Source of the DNA: Chara braunii
Taxonomy: Eukaryota > Streptophyta > Charophyceae > Charales > Characeae
Direction of reading: 5' to 3'
DNA: 31,234 bases
Assembly (NCBI GenBank): GCA_003427395.1
Contig: BFEA01000153.1
Coordinates: forward strand, 1,437,369 to 1,468,602
Part shown: in pieces, positions 1 to 9,978 of the stretch
Layout: each line of letters opens with the position of its first letter
Position numbering within the stretch: position 1 is the stretch's first letter
Program-made: the position numbers and the translations under genes
The notes under the pieces: model-generated
Told to the model about the DNA's origin: nothing
Database searches by the model: none
The model's input: only the letters and a program-made list of their open reading frames with translations

Positions 1-1
1 G

Positions 2-2650
2 TGGGTCTACCTTCTAGGGATGTTAGAGTTGGAAGTGGTCAGTATTCTAAACATATACGCCCCCAATGACTCATCAGCAAGGCAAACATTCTTTGCATCA
101 CTCAAAATTAGACTACCTGTGGGGATCCCAGTTATTAACGTGGGGGACTTTAACGCTGCCCCGGACCGCTGACTGGACAGATGGAGAATCCTCACGCCCT
201 GCCCACATTATATAGAAAATGATGAAAGATTAATAACGGAACTCTCCCAATCTCTCAACCTTTTTGACACCTTCCGCAGACACTTCCCTACCGACCGTCG
301 TTTTACCTGCCTGCGGAAAAATGGCCAGGAGGGCACATCGAAATCTCGCATAGACTTGATTTTGGCCTCTGAGGAACTCCAGGGCGCCCTTCAAATTGCA
401 GAAATCTTCCCCCACAACCCCCTTTCGGGCCTGGACCACGCAATGTGCCGCGCTGTCTTCTCATTTAGGAAAAAAACGGACCAAGGCAAAAGGTTCTACA
501 AACTCAACACATCCCTCCTGCACCTGAATTTCTTTAAAACCTACTTAAAGGACGTGTGGTCCTACTGGCAACAACAAAGAGAACAACTCAATGACGACAT
601 ACTGTGGTTCAGCAACGGCCTGGCCTACCTGGGCCGCAAGTGCAATGAATTCTACAGATTGATGGCAGCACGCTGCCATGCTGACGAAAGAGAAGCGCAA
701 CACCAACTGTACCAACTCCAACTGCAAGATAGTCGCTCAGGTGTCTCCGAAATCAACATAGCCAGGGCCATTCAAGCACAGGAAACAGCCCTGCTATCTC
801 ACATGGAATGCAGATGGCAAGGTGCCAGGATCCGGGGAAAACTCTCTAAACACAATATGGAGGGCGCAATGGACGCCAGATTTTTCGCTCTGGCCACGGC
901 CAAAACAGGGAGGACAGTAATCGAAGCGCTGGGAGACCCCAAACTCAGTCAGGGTCCCCTTGTCACATCCACAGCCGAATGCACAAAAATAGCCAGAGAC
1001 TTCTATCAAGAGTTATTCACTTCCACCTGCAGGGCCAAGGACCAGCGAAAACTCGAAATTGAAGACTTCTTAGCACCACTTAAAAAAACCATCACGGCCC
1101 AGCAAAGAGATGCACTCGATAGCCCTTTGTCCAAAGAAGAAATTTGGGAGGCACTCAGGCAAATGGAGGAGGAGAAAACACCGGGCATCGACGGTCTGCC
1201 GAAAGAATTTTGAGAATCAATGATTGGGGAGGACCACCTAAAAGAAAAAGTACGATACTGTCACCACCCCCAAGAAGCTCTGGACAAAGTCCCCGAAATG
1301 GTCCCCATAGACTAGCTAAGAATTCTGCACAAAGGCCCGACCCTGCAAAAAGATGATTGGGTGGCGTGTCTGGGAAGTGCTGGGGAAGTGGGCAGAGTTA
1401 TCTCCACACAACCGGATGGAACTGTAATTGTGAGCCGATTCCACGGTAGAACAGGGAACGCCCTCCACAGAAACACCGCGGTCGAAACCTCAATACACCC
1501 AAGAACTGATCTTTTCCGCATTAGAGTGCTCCAAGAAGACCGACAATGGATAGCCTTCAGGCCATCCACCCCGCTCCAGCAACTCCCNATACACCCAAGA
1601 ACTGATCTTTTCCGCATTAGAGTGCTCCAAGAAGACCGACAATGGATAGCCTTCAGGCCATCCACCCCGCTCCAGCAACTCCCCCTGGACCCGGTGGAGT
1701 GGTCATGGACAACCCCAGGCGGAAAAGGAAAGACCAGCACCAAAACGCTCTATGGATTGACANTAAAAGCAACCTACAGGCTCCTTAGACCCAAAATTCN
1801 CCTCGTTGACCAAGTGAGAGAGCGCTGGAAATCCCACTTGAACATTAGCCAGAGGGACACAANAGCGGTAAAATGGTTCCGACTGGCTAAAGNAAAACCC
1901 GCTAAGATCGCCTCGCTCCAGTGGCAAATAGAGCATCGNTGTCTGCCAACCAATGACTGGCTGATAGANAGAACAACGCTGGAGCANAGGGGGCTGGCCC
2001 TCCCCTGGTGCAAGCTATGCATGAATGCCTTTCCGGCCCGCAAACATCCTGAGACAATAGAGCACATATTTCTACAATGTCCGGGAGCACTATGGATGTG
2101 GAGGTGGTGGGATAGAATCTGGAATCAACNNGGCACAGACACACCATGGCCCTGGGGTTGGAAGCCACTGCTCTGCGAAACCTNGTCCNAAGAGCAGNCT
2201 GCGCACCCCGGANAATACACCACTAACATGTTTCAACTGGGACGGAGAGCCGTCCTCTGGGCACTCTNGAGAAGGCGCTGCACCTTCGAGATGGAAGGGG
2301 CGAGACTGGAAGNCCCGGAATTTACCGAAAGCGTAATACTGCAGATCCAAANAGATATAATGGCGAAATGGGAGAACGNCAAAACTCGCCTCCGAGAACT
2401 TCAAACGAAAAAAGACGTTAAACAAAAAATACAAGANTTCTGCACAAGCTGGCTGGGGGGACCAGACGGGGGAAGAATCGGGAAGGTGGAATGGAAAGGA
2501 GAACTAAAGGAGGCAGGTGAGGGCCCGCAGGGACTAGGGTTCGAGAGGAACTACATCTTGATCTTCAACGACTGGGCCAAACTAGAGGTAGAGATCCCCC
2601 TGAGACCCCTCGAGGAATTCCCAGACCCCTTCCCCCCCCCCTTCCAATAG
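2..2650 (+). pseudogene. LINE A ORF2 remnant: endonuclease joined to zf-RVT without the RT domain
   Basis: Reading frame 2 can be followed over the whole interval, broken by TGA at 170-172, TGA at 1211-1213 and TAG at 1313-1315. Visible endonuclease motifs are NIYAPND, GDFNAAPDR, SRIDLILAS and a degenerate LDH in place of SDH. The N-terminal RT approach EEKTPGIDGLPKEF ends at about 1210. The frame then runs straight into the region that normally follows RT, so the catalytic palm and the FADD box are absent. The C-terminal finger has CKLC at about 2009-2020, followed by H and C in EHIFLQC and then MWRWW, typical of zf-RVT. A perfect 96-bp duplication (32 codons) lies at 1493-1684. About 20 N bases from 1588 onward make some residues uncertain. 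It cannot encode an active RT. Confidence 0.85.
1493..1684 (+). repeat. Perfect 96-bp tandem duplication inside LINE A
   Basis: Copy 1 is 1493-1588 and copy 2 is 1589-1684, identical apart from an N at the junction (1588). The length keeps the reading frame. Perfect identity in an otherwise decayed element, with an ambiguous base exactly at the seam, suggests a read-joining artefact, although a very recent duplication is possible. Confidence 0.9.
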
Positions 2651-2947
2651 CCTAGTGGGACTGCAGTGGTACGACATATAACAGGCTCGAAAGGTAAGGA
2701 AGGTGGCCCCTGTCCACTCTAGTACAGCACTCTGATTCGACAGGGTTAGAGAGGAACTACAGCTTGATCTTCAACGACTGGGCCTAACTAGAGGCAGAGA
2801 TCCTCCTGAGATCCCCCGAGGAACTCCCAGACCCCTTCCCCCCCCTTCCCATAGCCTAGTGGGACTGCAGTGGTACGGCATATAACAGGCTCGCAAGGTA
2901 AGGAAGGTGGCCCCTGTCCACTCTAGTACAGCACTCTGATTCGACAG
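2536..2947 (+). repeat. 206-bp tandem duplication of the LINE A ORF2 end and 3' UTR
   Basis: Copy 1 (2536-2741) holds the last 38 codons, the TAG stop at 2648 and the start of the 3' UTR. Copy 2 (2742-2947) repeats the same stretch with several substitutions and small C-tract length changes. The divergence shows that this duplication is older than the 96-bp one and is not a simple assembly error. It may be a real variant of the element's 3' end, which LINEs need for target-primed reverse transcription. Confidence 0.9.
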
Positions 2948-3180
2948 CAAAACAAGCTGAGAGGGGCGGGACAGCGGCGATACCAGAGCAGGGGTGAGGG
3001 GAGGTACATCCTCCCGCAAGGAAGTAATCAATGCCGCCCGCTCGGGCCTCCCAGCCATAATGGGGAGGAGCGTGTGTGTGTATCCTTCATGTACAATTCA
3101 ATGACTTGCCGGGGGAATAGGAACCGGACTGTCGCTCCCCAGAATGGTAGGAGCCAGAACCGCGAGATTCTGCAATTTTC

Positions 3181-3223
<43 letters not shown>
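3181..3223 (+). other. Poly(A) tail of LINE A
   Basis: An uninterrupted A run of about 42 bases directly follows the LINE A 3' UTR. Its length and purity suggest a fairly young insertion, or slippage growth. Confidence 0.9.
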
Positions 3224-3226
<3 letters not shown>

Positions 3227-3480
3227 TCAGCCCACCTCGTGTGTCAGTGGGAAGTGTCCAGTGCACCAGTGAGCCGGCACACCCGTGCCAGCTCCGTGCA
3301 CATTCCTGAAGTCTCCTAGTGCACTCGTGGGACAGCTCACCTGTGCTAACCCCGTGCGCATTCCGGCAGTGTCCTGATCTTGAGCCTAGTTGGGCTTTTA
3401 AACTTTGTTGGGCCCAGTGTCACGTGGGGCTCAGCGCCTTTCCCTCCTGAAGTGCCGGCCGGTGTCAAACAGGTTGTAGT
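3224..3480. other. Non-coding spacer between LINE A and LINE B with a diverged 60-bp duplication
   Basis: No coding similarity is visible. Two diverged copies of a GTGC-rich unit lie side by side at about 3261-3325 and 3326-3385. At 3468-3481 the sequence ACAGGTTGTAGTGC resembles ACAGGTGAGTGC found just after the LINE B poly(A) at 7544, and may be a damaged target duplication. Confidence 0.5.
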
Positions 3481-3483
3481 GCC

Positions 3484-5607
3484 CCGGTACCGATTGCAGA
3501 TGATCTCTTATTAGTCACCGAAGCTACTCCAGACTCGCTCGCAGCAGCAAAAGACATCTTGGACTCCTCGCAACTCTCGAAGGCTCGGGTAAACTGGAAC
3601 AAGTCTTCTTATTTTCTTCCAGCACGCTATGATCTTCAGGGAGAGGCATGGGGCATGAAGAGAATTCAGACAACCATTCTGAGAGATATCTGGGCATTCA
3701 AGTAACCCTGTCAGATGCTAGAGCAGACCAGGATTCGATCTTGGTAGCCAAGGCCAAAGCAGTCCTAAAACGTTGCAAGTCGGTCGTAGGAATCACAATC
3801 TTCGGGATAGCAATCCTTATCACATCTGCCATTTTCACTCAGTTATGGTTCACGACAGCAGTCATGCTTGTCTCCAAGCCAACTTTGAAGGGAATACGCT
3901 CTGGAAGCCAGGAGCGGATGGCCAGGAAGGCTACATTACCAAGTGCGCCTGGTCCAAGGTCACCACTTCACGGAGGGAAGGTGGTCTGGGCATATCAGAC
4001 CCAGAAACCCATAACCTCGCTGGGTAAGTGGTTCTGCAAGGTGGCCACACAAACTGATTCAAGAATTTGGATTGCAATCATGGAGTATATCTTGCAGCAA
4101 GAGCTGGGCCTCGGTCGCAGAAGGGACATTTGGGCCTGCATATTCATGGCCTCCCTCCTCAGAAGTCAGCTCCCGTCCCCACTGGCAACGGTCTGTTGGA
4201 CTGCTTGGAAAGCGCTGCAGCCCCTGCATTCGAAGTCACCTACGACTCGCGAAGGGGTGTTGCAACAGACTCTCTTTGACAATCAGGCTATCCTCGACAA
4301 CTGTAGCCAACCTTTCCATGCAACCAGATCCTGAGGCACATTTGGCAGATTCTGGATCGAGCGAGGCGTCGTCTGTATAGCAGACATTTGGGATGAGGGG
4401 ACCAATGCTTGGACAGTAGAGCAACAGTTGATGTCAAGGTTGCGTCACATGCCCCATGTGTCACAATGGAGAACTCAACTTATCCAAGCTATTCCCCAAA
4501 ATTGGTCTGTTCTGTTGCGCAGCTCAGACCCAGTCTCAGGGGAATGGTACTCTACTAAGCAAGCAGGTGATGACACAGAACAAATAGTCCAATTCACTCA
4601 AGCTTTGGAAGATGGCCTCTGGCAGGCGAAGCAATGGACGAAAGCAGAGACGGCTGGTATATCTGGCAAGCGCGTGATCCTCTCCGCTCCAACGGACGTC
4701 TGCATTGAAACTCAGCAGCCTCGCCAGCTTGTCAGAGTGCATACCACAGCGCAAGAACCTCGGGCCCCGGTTCATCTGCTGTTGATGGAAGGCAAACCAC
4801 TCCACACTCTGAAAATCGATCCCTTGGCACACAGTTGGCTTCTCACTGGTGACTGCCAGATTCTTGCCTTTCAATACTCATCCAAGCGGGGTAGACAGAT
4901 CATTACCAAAACATCAGACCTGTCCATGGAAGCGTCTAGAAAACTTAACAGACTGACACAAGCTCAGCTCCCCCTGGAATCTCGAGATTTGCGTCAGTTG
5001 TGGGACCAACTGAACATTTCCCCCTCTCAGAAGAGTGCAGCTCTCTCTTGGCTCCTCTCCCACACGGCTATTCTCCCTCACAGCTATCCCATGCTCAGTC
5101 TGGCTCTTTGAAAAGGGAATGGATCTTGGTACCAAGTGCCTCCGATGTGGGGGCCATGCGGACGAGTCCCTACGGCACCTCTTCTGGTCTTGTCCAGCCT
5201 CCAGACGACTGTGGGTATGGTGGAGTACACAATGGGCTTCCTTTGTCAGAGATCTCCTCCCCTGGGACGAAAACTGGGCGATCCATGGCAAGATCCCACC
5301 CTCCTGGTTCAAGCATGGTGGAAGAGGCTACGTGGCGCAGGCCATTCGTTCCATCTTACTCCGGACCATTTGGGAGGACAGGAACAATATTTTGTTCGAG
5401 CAGGAGTGGGCCAGCGACAGCACCATCACTGCCAAAATCAAGGCCTGGACCAGGACCATGATCAAGGTGGACTGGATCAGGAAAGCCAAAATGGGCATAA
5501 CACCACGGGGCAGGCATTGGTTCTTGGTCACATGGGCACGGGACAATAAGCTGGCTGCAGTAACACTCTCAGGGCAGTTAGTTATCACTCCTTGGCTCAG
5601 TTCTTAG
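3484..5607 (+). pseudogene. LINE B ORF2 remnant: RT C-terminus and zf-RVT
   Basis: Protein similarity to LINE C is easy to follow but changes frame several times. The ADD box and WNKSSYFLP are in one frame up to about 3675. SERYLGIQVTLSD and FTQLWF are in the next (3648-3890). WKPGADGQEGYITKCAW with GGLGISDP follows in a third (to 4027). RRRDIWACIF follows, then GVVCIADIWDEG and AIPQNWSVLL, and after about 5090 the final frame with CLRCGGHADESLRHLFWSC, CPASRRLWVWW and GYVAQAIRSI. The finger keeps its C, C, H and C ligands. The catalytic RT motifs before ADD are absent, so it is non-functional. Its frameshift load makes it older than LINE C. Confidence 0.85.
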
Positions 5608-5952
5608 GCCTCTCACAGGCGCCTACTCTAGATCACTGCTCACCTTCCCCGACTAGCCGCACTCCCAGTTCCCAGCCCCCCCCTTTACCACTTCCCCATA
5701 CCTTCATTTACCACTCCTCTACCACTCCTCTCCCCCATCCCATCAGATATGCCTCCCATCCCTGTGCTTTATCTTCCCATCCCCCTCCCAGCCCATCTCA
5801 ATTCTGTTACTGTGTGTTCTCACAGTGTTCATGCCTACCTCATCTCCTGCGTAATATTTTCACCTTCCCTACTTCTCTCTCCACTTCAGCTCTTCTAAGT
5901 GAAACAGTAAAGTAGTAACCCCTCTCAGCCAGATGCTCCTACCCTCCTTTCT
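5608..5952 (+). other. First part of the LINE B 3' UTR, pyrimidine-rich
   Basis: A C/T-rich non-coding stretch runs from the ORF2 stop to the insertion site of the minus-strand retroposed sequence. Its last 16 bases (5937-5952) are duplicated at 6916-6931. Confidence 0.65.
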
Positions 5953-6915
5953 TCTTCTTTTTTTTTTTTTGAAAGGGCCCAGTGCCCAAGGCTCCAATTA
6001 TGAAATTGATTACAACACTTATACACACGCCTCTTCCCATTAGGGCTGGAAGAGCCTCAGCCACTGCTCCGCTGGAGACAGCTTCGCTGCATAACACAAA
6101 TATAGCATATTCGTGGGGCATTGATTGCTTCCCCAATGAGGAAGGATTAACCCCGTTGTGTGTATACTCAATCTCCGCACTACGAAGCTCCTCAACTATC
6201 CCTACTTCAATCTTCTACGCGGTGAGGCATTGAGGAGTAGGGGAGATATCCATTAGGCAAAGAGATTGATAACAGGACAAGGAAGTCTAATCATTCATTA
6301 GTAATTACGACAAGCTCCCCCTAAAAAACAGCAATAGTTAACACAGACACAAGCCTGAGGGGAGCACAGTAGTTGGAAGGACATTCTAGTCTATACCAAT
6401 TTCACTTCTACCATCTCTTCTCTAAAGTTGGCCGTATGCCTCCCGCAATCCTAATTAGCAACACAACCACACGAGAGAGGAAGGCAGTTTCGCGAAAGCA
6501 ATTGAAAGCAATTGAGGACAAAATACGCACGTAGCAGGACACAAATCAATAGAACGAATCGCATTAGCAGTCATGATGCCCAACTCCACAAGTTGAAAAA
6601 AAGGGTCAAATCGCAATACCCACGTGGCAGAGCCTACATCAATCACATAAACAGCCCCGGTGCCGATCCTCACAGCACCTCCTGCCCTGCCACGTGGGAA
6701 GGAAGAATCGCCGAATCTACATGAAAAATCACAGAACAGACACATCAGCAAACCCTAGGAGCCCTGTTGCCACGTGGTCAGAGTCAGATGCGCTGAAGCC
6801 CACCAAACACAGGCAACCCTATCCGACCTGGCAATCTGGCACTCAATATCCTACTCCTTCGCGCCTCCATCCCACTCTTTTGCTCCCCCACACACCCTTC
6901 CTCTTCACAGCACAA
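5953..6915 (-). mobile_element. Minus-strand retroposed sequence inserted in the LINE B 3' UTR
   Basis: The 16-bp sequence TCCTACCCTCCTTTCT occurs at 5937-5952 and again at 6916-6931. Between the copies lies about 960 bp whose low-coordinate end is a T-rich run (5953-5970), that is, a poly(A) tail on the minus strand. Identical flanks plus a tail at one end are the mark of LINE-mediated retroposition. The body matches no family I recognise. Read on the minus strand it has a small open frame (6751-6455, 98 codons, no convincing start) with no recognisable domain. Three TGCCACGTGG sites lie in its 5' part. It may be a processed transcript of a host gene, a long SINE, or an RNA gene copy. Confidence 0.75.
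6621..6776. promoter_or_regulatory. Three G-box (CACGTG) sites within 156 bp
   Basis: CACGTG lies at 6621-6626, 6691-6696 and 6771-6776, each within a common TGCCACGTGG context (the first in reverse) and spaced 70 and 80 bp apart. A weaker related site (CACGTAGC) is at 6528. In plants G-boxes bind bZIP and bHLH factors. Here they sit in a retroposed body, so a regulatory role is only a possibility; they could equally be part of an internally repeated transcript. Confidence 0.45.
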
Positions 6916-6931
6916 TCCTACCCTCCTTTCT

Positions 6932-7520
6932 CAGTCCCCTTAAGCAACTCTAATGCCTCACTCTTTGGATTCTGGCCCCTTCAGTAAGCTCAATCCATAT
7001 GATCCCTTTCTTTTCTAACCAGGGCCCTCGGTTGGCTCGAGCCACAGTAGGCGCTGTAGGGCGGAGGGAGGACACTATCGACCTTCCTTGGGGAGCCTAG
7101 GCGCTTTGGCTCCAACCAGACACTATTAGGTAGGTTATCAGGCCGTCCTTTGCTTTAGGCCTGTGTATTTCCTCTGTGAACAGATTCTTTGTCACATTTT
7201 CTTATCCTTTCACTAGTTTACACATCTATTCTCCTTCCTTCCCTTCGGCCTATGCCTAGGTTAGTGAGACTTCAATCTCAATTTAATTTAGTTGTCTTTC
7301 AAAAATAGGGCCTTTCTTCTGTTCTCCTGCTCTCTCTATGTGTTTTCCTTCGGTCAAAAATAGAAGCAGTCTGATCTGATGTCAAACTGAAGCGTTCGGG
7401 GTCCTTTTGGTCCCATTAGAGCGAAACTGGCTAATGCTGCCAGAAGCCACTCTGACGGGGTTGAATTGTGGGGTCCCCGCCTCCCCCCCCCATCTACTTC
7501 CGAAATCAAATACATAACCT
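6932..7520 (+). other. Second part of the LINE B 3' UTR (inferred)
   Basis: This non-coding sequence follows the second target-duplication copy and leads to an impure A-rich tail (7521-7540). I assign it to LINE B because the insert splits one continuous sequence. No protein signal is present in any frame, and I recognise no other family in it. Confidence 0.55.
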
Positions 7521-7666
7521 TCAAAAAAAAAACAAAAAAACTACAGGTGAGTGCTTACTCTCAGCGCGTCCCTGATGATGATGTGAAGGTTTAGGTACCT
7601 ACCTCACTTGTTCAGAGTCTTCAGACCTTGAATGTTCGAGCACTTAGCTGGAAACTGGAAAAGGGG

Positions 7667-7681
7667 AAATCCTCCTCAGCG
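7667..7681. repeat. Left target-site duplication of the SINE
   Basis: AAATCCTCCTCAGCG here matches AAATTCCTCCTCAGCG at 7864-7879 apart from one T. Confidence 0.85.
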
Positions 7682-7863
7682 CCCAAGAGCCTAGCTCAGT
7701 GGGTACACCCATGAACAGATGAAATACAGACCTGTGTTCGAATCCAGATGATGGAACTTGATCGACGAGTAAAAACAAACTACCAATGAATTGCTTGGGG
7801 CCAGTCAGCTCAATGATAATATCTCAAGGCCGTGGTCCTTTTTTTTTTTTCTTTTTTTTTTTT
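7682..7863 (+). mobile_element. tRNA-derived SINE with a T-rich 3' tail
   Basis: An internal polymerase III promoter is visible: box A TAGCTCAGTGGG at 7692-7703 and box B TGTTCGAATCC about 45 bp downstream (7734-7744). The body is about 182 bp and ends in two T runs separated by one C (7840-7863). It is bounded by a 15/16-bp target duplication. Tails of T rather than A are known for some plant SINEs such as Au-type elements. The tRNA-like head is too diverged to name the parent tRNA. Confidence 0.8.
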
Positions 7864-7879
7864 AAATTCCTCCTCAGCG
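7864..7879. repeat. Right target-site duplication of the SINE
   Basis: AAATTCCTCCTCAGCG, the 16-bp partner of 7667-7681, directly follows the T-rich tail. Confidence 0.85.
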
Positions 7880-8038
7880 GCTGATCTCCACCTCACTGTT
7901 CCTTGGACCAGGTACTACCCGAGTTCTCCTTCCTTGGTGCAACCCAACGGAAGCAGTGCCACGTCTCACCAAATGGTTGGAACGGCGGACAATCCGCAAA
8001 TAGCAAAGATGCTGCACATGCTTGGAACGGCAGATATA

Positions 8039-8460
8039 GGGCCTCGCTGCACTACTCTGCACTCTCGAATTTTCGAGAGTGGGACGTCGCTGCACTTGCT
8101 CTCGATCCGGAAACTCTCGAAACCCAATCGAGAGCTGTCAGCGGGCACGCTATATCGCCACTCTCGAAAAGTAGAGAGTCGCCCGCCTGCAAAACATGAA
8201 TTCACGAGTGTCCTTGGGAGTTGCCCGCCGACGGGCTCGTTTTTCGAGAGTGGACCTCCTGTCCCGGCGGCCGTCCCGTAGCACAGTGGTGCAGCTCGTC
8301 TGTCAAGTGGGACGATGCACAGGGTTTGTCGAGGTCATCGAGTGTAACAGTTTATAGAGTAAGTGCAGCGAAGGCGGGTATTTCGGGAGTCTCTCCTCTC
8401 TGACAATGCTAGACGAACTCTCGAAATATTTCGAGAGTCTAGAGTAGTGCAGCGAGGCCC
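8039..8460. mobile_element. MITE M1 (PIF/Harbinger-like), 422 bp
   Basis: Perfect 20-bp terminal inverted repeats GGGCCTCGCTGCACTACTCT are flanked by the 3-bp direct repeat ATA (8036-8038 and 8461-8463). No transposase is present. The interior carries many copies of a CTCTCGAAA motif in both orientations, several forming small palindromes, as in subterminal transposase-binding arrays. Ends starting GGGCC with 3-bp duplications point to PIF/Harbinger, whose usual target is TWA; ATA is slightly off that rule. Confidence 0.85.
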
Positions 8461-8515
8461 ATAGCTCAGCTTTTTGCCCGTCCTGCGGATCCACCGTGAG
8501 TGCTACTTCTTTCCT

Positions 8516-8655
8516 AATGCCTAAGGCCTGGACCCCACTGGGCGGCGCCTGGAAAAGGTGGCTGGCCGCGAAATGCTGTCCACAGGCAATGCCTAAGGCC
8601 TGGACCCCACTGGCCGACGCCTGGAAAAGGTGGCTGGCCACGAAATGCTGGCCAA
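8516..8655. repeat. 72-bp tandem duplication
   Basis: Copy 1 starts at 8516 and copy 2 at 8588, sharing AATGCCTAAGGCCTGG and most of the following sequence. Each copy holds one instance of the 30-bp GGGGTCC / CCGCC motif that is scattered through 8.5-10.7 kb. Confidence 0.85.
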
Positions 8656-9266
8656 TGCCAGTGGACAGTTTTTGGCACGTTTCTGCGTGACTCCACCGCG
8701 GACTGCTGGCGGGGTTTTGGAAACAGCCAGGCTTGCCGCATTAGGAAACCGGAGACGGGGCCCTCCCGAAAAGGAAAGTATGGATGGGCTGCATGGACCA
8801 GCGGACATGGTAGGCTCTCCGGTCAGTTTGTCCGTGCGTGGCGTCGCACACCGTTACCGGCGGCGGGACCACGACGGGGGACCACCAGCTGCTACCACCA
8901 ACGGCCCGTCCAAATGACTCGTGCGACATGAAATTCGACCGGAATGTCTTGTCCTGGTCCAGCTTGAAGTCCGTGCCTTCCGTGGACTGCACCACACCTT
9001 GCCGGTCCCGATGCCAGTGGTTGGCGCTTGCCCTCACCCGCCAGAAAGAGGGCACTTTGAAAAAGGAGTGCGGGTTTCTGGCACAGACTTTTCCAGCCGC
9101 CAGCCATGTAGAAACACGGCCACCACGGTTTCCAGGACGGCAGTGGGGTCTGCAAACCACGTTTGCATACCTCAAAAGCACTTCCCCGTGGCCTGGTGGG
9201 GTCCGAAATAGACCTTCCACGCCCAAACTTTTCCCGCCGCCGGCCAGCGGGGTCCAGGCCTAAGTC
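8656..9266. other. GC-rich non-coding repeat mosaic
   Basis: Open frames here overlap on both strands without any recognisable domain and are best seen as chance frames in GC-rich DNA. Several instances of a motif of the form TTTTCC-GCCGCC-GGTGGGGTCC lie at about 8696, 9084, 9126, 9188 and 9228. Confidence 0.5.
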
Positions 9267-9978
9267 AGGTGCCAGGCCTGCCAAGACTTCCCGCCCTTGG
9301 TCATAGGAAAATCCGACGTCCCAGTCGGGTTCTTGTCCTTTTTGCCTTGTCCCAAGATACAGTCAGATCTCTGGCATGCCATGGCATGCCAACCGGCCAA
9401 AAAGGAAAGCTGAAAAACGCCTCCTACCTCTTTCTTCGGCTTCAGCGTAAGCGACGACATTTACAGCGCACTTGACCGAGCGGCCACTCGTCCGTTTCTT
9501 CTGGCCTGTCGATGACATGTGGAGGTGCCAGGCCTGCCAAAACTGGCGCCAAGGCTCCCCGCCCTTGGTCATAGAAAACTCCAAAGGCCCAGTCAGGTTC
9601 CTATCCTTTTTGCCTGGTCCCAAGATACAGTCAGTTTTCTGGCATTGCAAAACGGCCAGTAAGGAAGGCTGAGGTAGGAGGGTCCTCCACCTGCGGTGCT
9701 TTTCAGAACACTCAGCAGCGCAACACAATTGACCCGATCTGTTTTTCCCAACGACTTTCTCTCTTTCTCGGCTTCAGCGTAAGCGACGATATTGGGCATG
9801 GCTGCACTACTACTCTTCAAATGTGCAAACAAAATGAGACTGAATACACCGGTGGAACATGGAAAGATGCATTGCCATCTTTTTTGTCGTTTGTGCATGT
9901 GGAGAGTAGTGCAGCGAGGCCCATTTACAGCGCGTTTAACCGAGCAGCCAGTCGTCCGTTTCTTGTCGATGACATGTG
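9267..9978. repeat. Diverged tandem duplication, second copy carrying a MITE
   Basis: Copy 1 (9267-9522, 256 bp) and copy 2 (9523-9978) share AGGTGCCAGGCCTGCCAA at the start, a CCCAAGATACAGTCAG block in the middle, CTTCAGCGTAAGCGACGA, and GTCGATGACATGTG at the end. Copy 2 is longer because it contains MITE M2 (129 bp) and about 80 bp of extra sequence. Copy 1 therefore shows what the M2 target site looked like before insertion. Confidence 0.85.
9794..9922. mobile_element. MITE M2, 129 bp
   Basis: The left end GGGCATGGCTGCACTACTAC and the right end (reverse complement GGGCCTCGCTGCACTACTCT) match MITE M1. The flanks are ATT at 9791-9793 and 9923-9925. The tandem paralogue at 9459-9461 carries a single ATT at the same place, which fixes both element borders and the 3-bp duplication. 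Confidence 0.9.

Larger units (their letters stand above)
1..3223 (+). mobile_element. LINE A: L1-type non-LTR retrotransposon, RT core missing, with poly(A) tail
   Basis: The element enters the window already inside its endonuclease domain. It continues through the post-RT region and zf-RVT finger, a short 3' UTR that is tandemly duplicated, and a pure run of about 42 A at 3181-3223. The order endonuclease, (RT), zinc finger, poly(A) is that of plant-like L1 elements. Its 5' end lies outside the window, so no target duplication can be tested. The finger and flanking protein differ clearly from LINE B and LINE C, so it is a separate lineage. Confidence 0.85.
3481..7540 (+). mobile_element. 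LINE B: 5'-truncated, decayed L1-type element with a split 3' UTR
   Basis: Homology to LINE C starts abruptly at the RT active-site box (IADDLLLV, about 3491) and runs through the zf-RVT finger to a stop at 5605-5607. The 3' UTR continues to 5952, is interrupted by a minus-strand retroposed insert, and resumes at 6932. It ends at an impure poly(A) (7521-7540). Abrupt 5' truncation is the usual result of incomplete target-primed reverse transcription. Removing the insert gives a UTR of roughly 0.9 kb. An imperfect target duplication is possible at 3468-3481 and 7544-7555. Confidence 0.75.

Noticed and set aside
3074-3319. 81-codon frame across the LINE A tail
   Set aside because: It is translated through the poly(A) tail; a chance frame.
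5939-6136. Small minus-strand frame ending in poly-Lys
   Set aside because: It reads into the poly(A) tail of the retroposed insert and has no recognisable homology.
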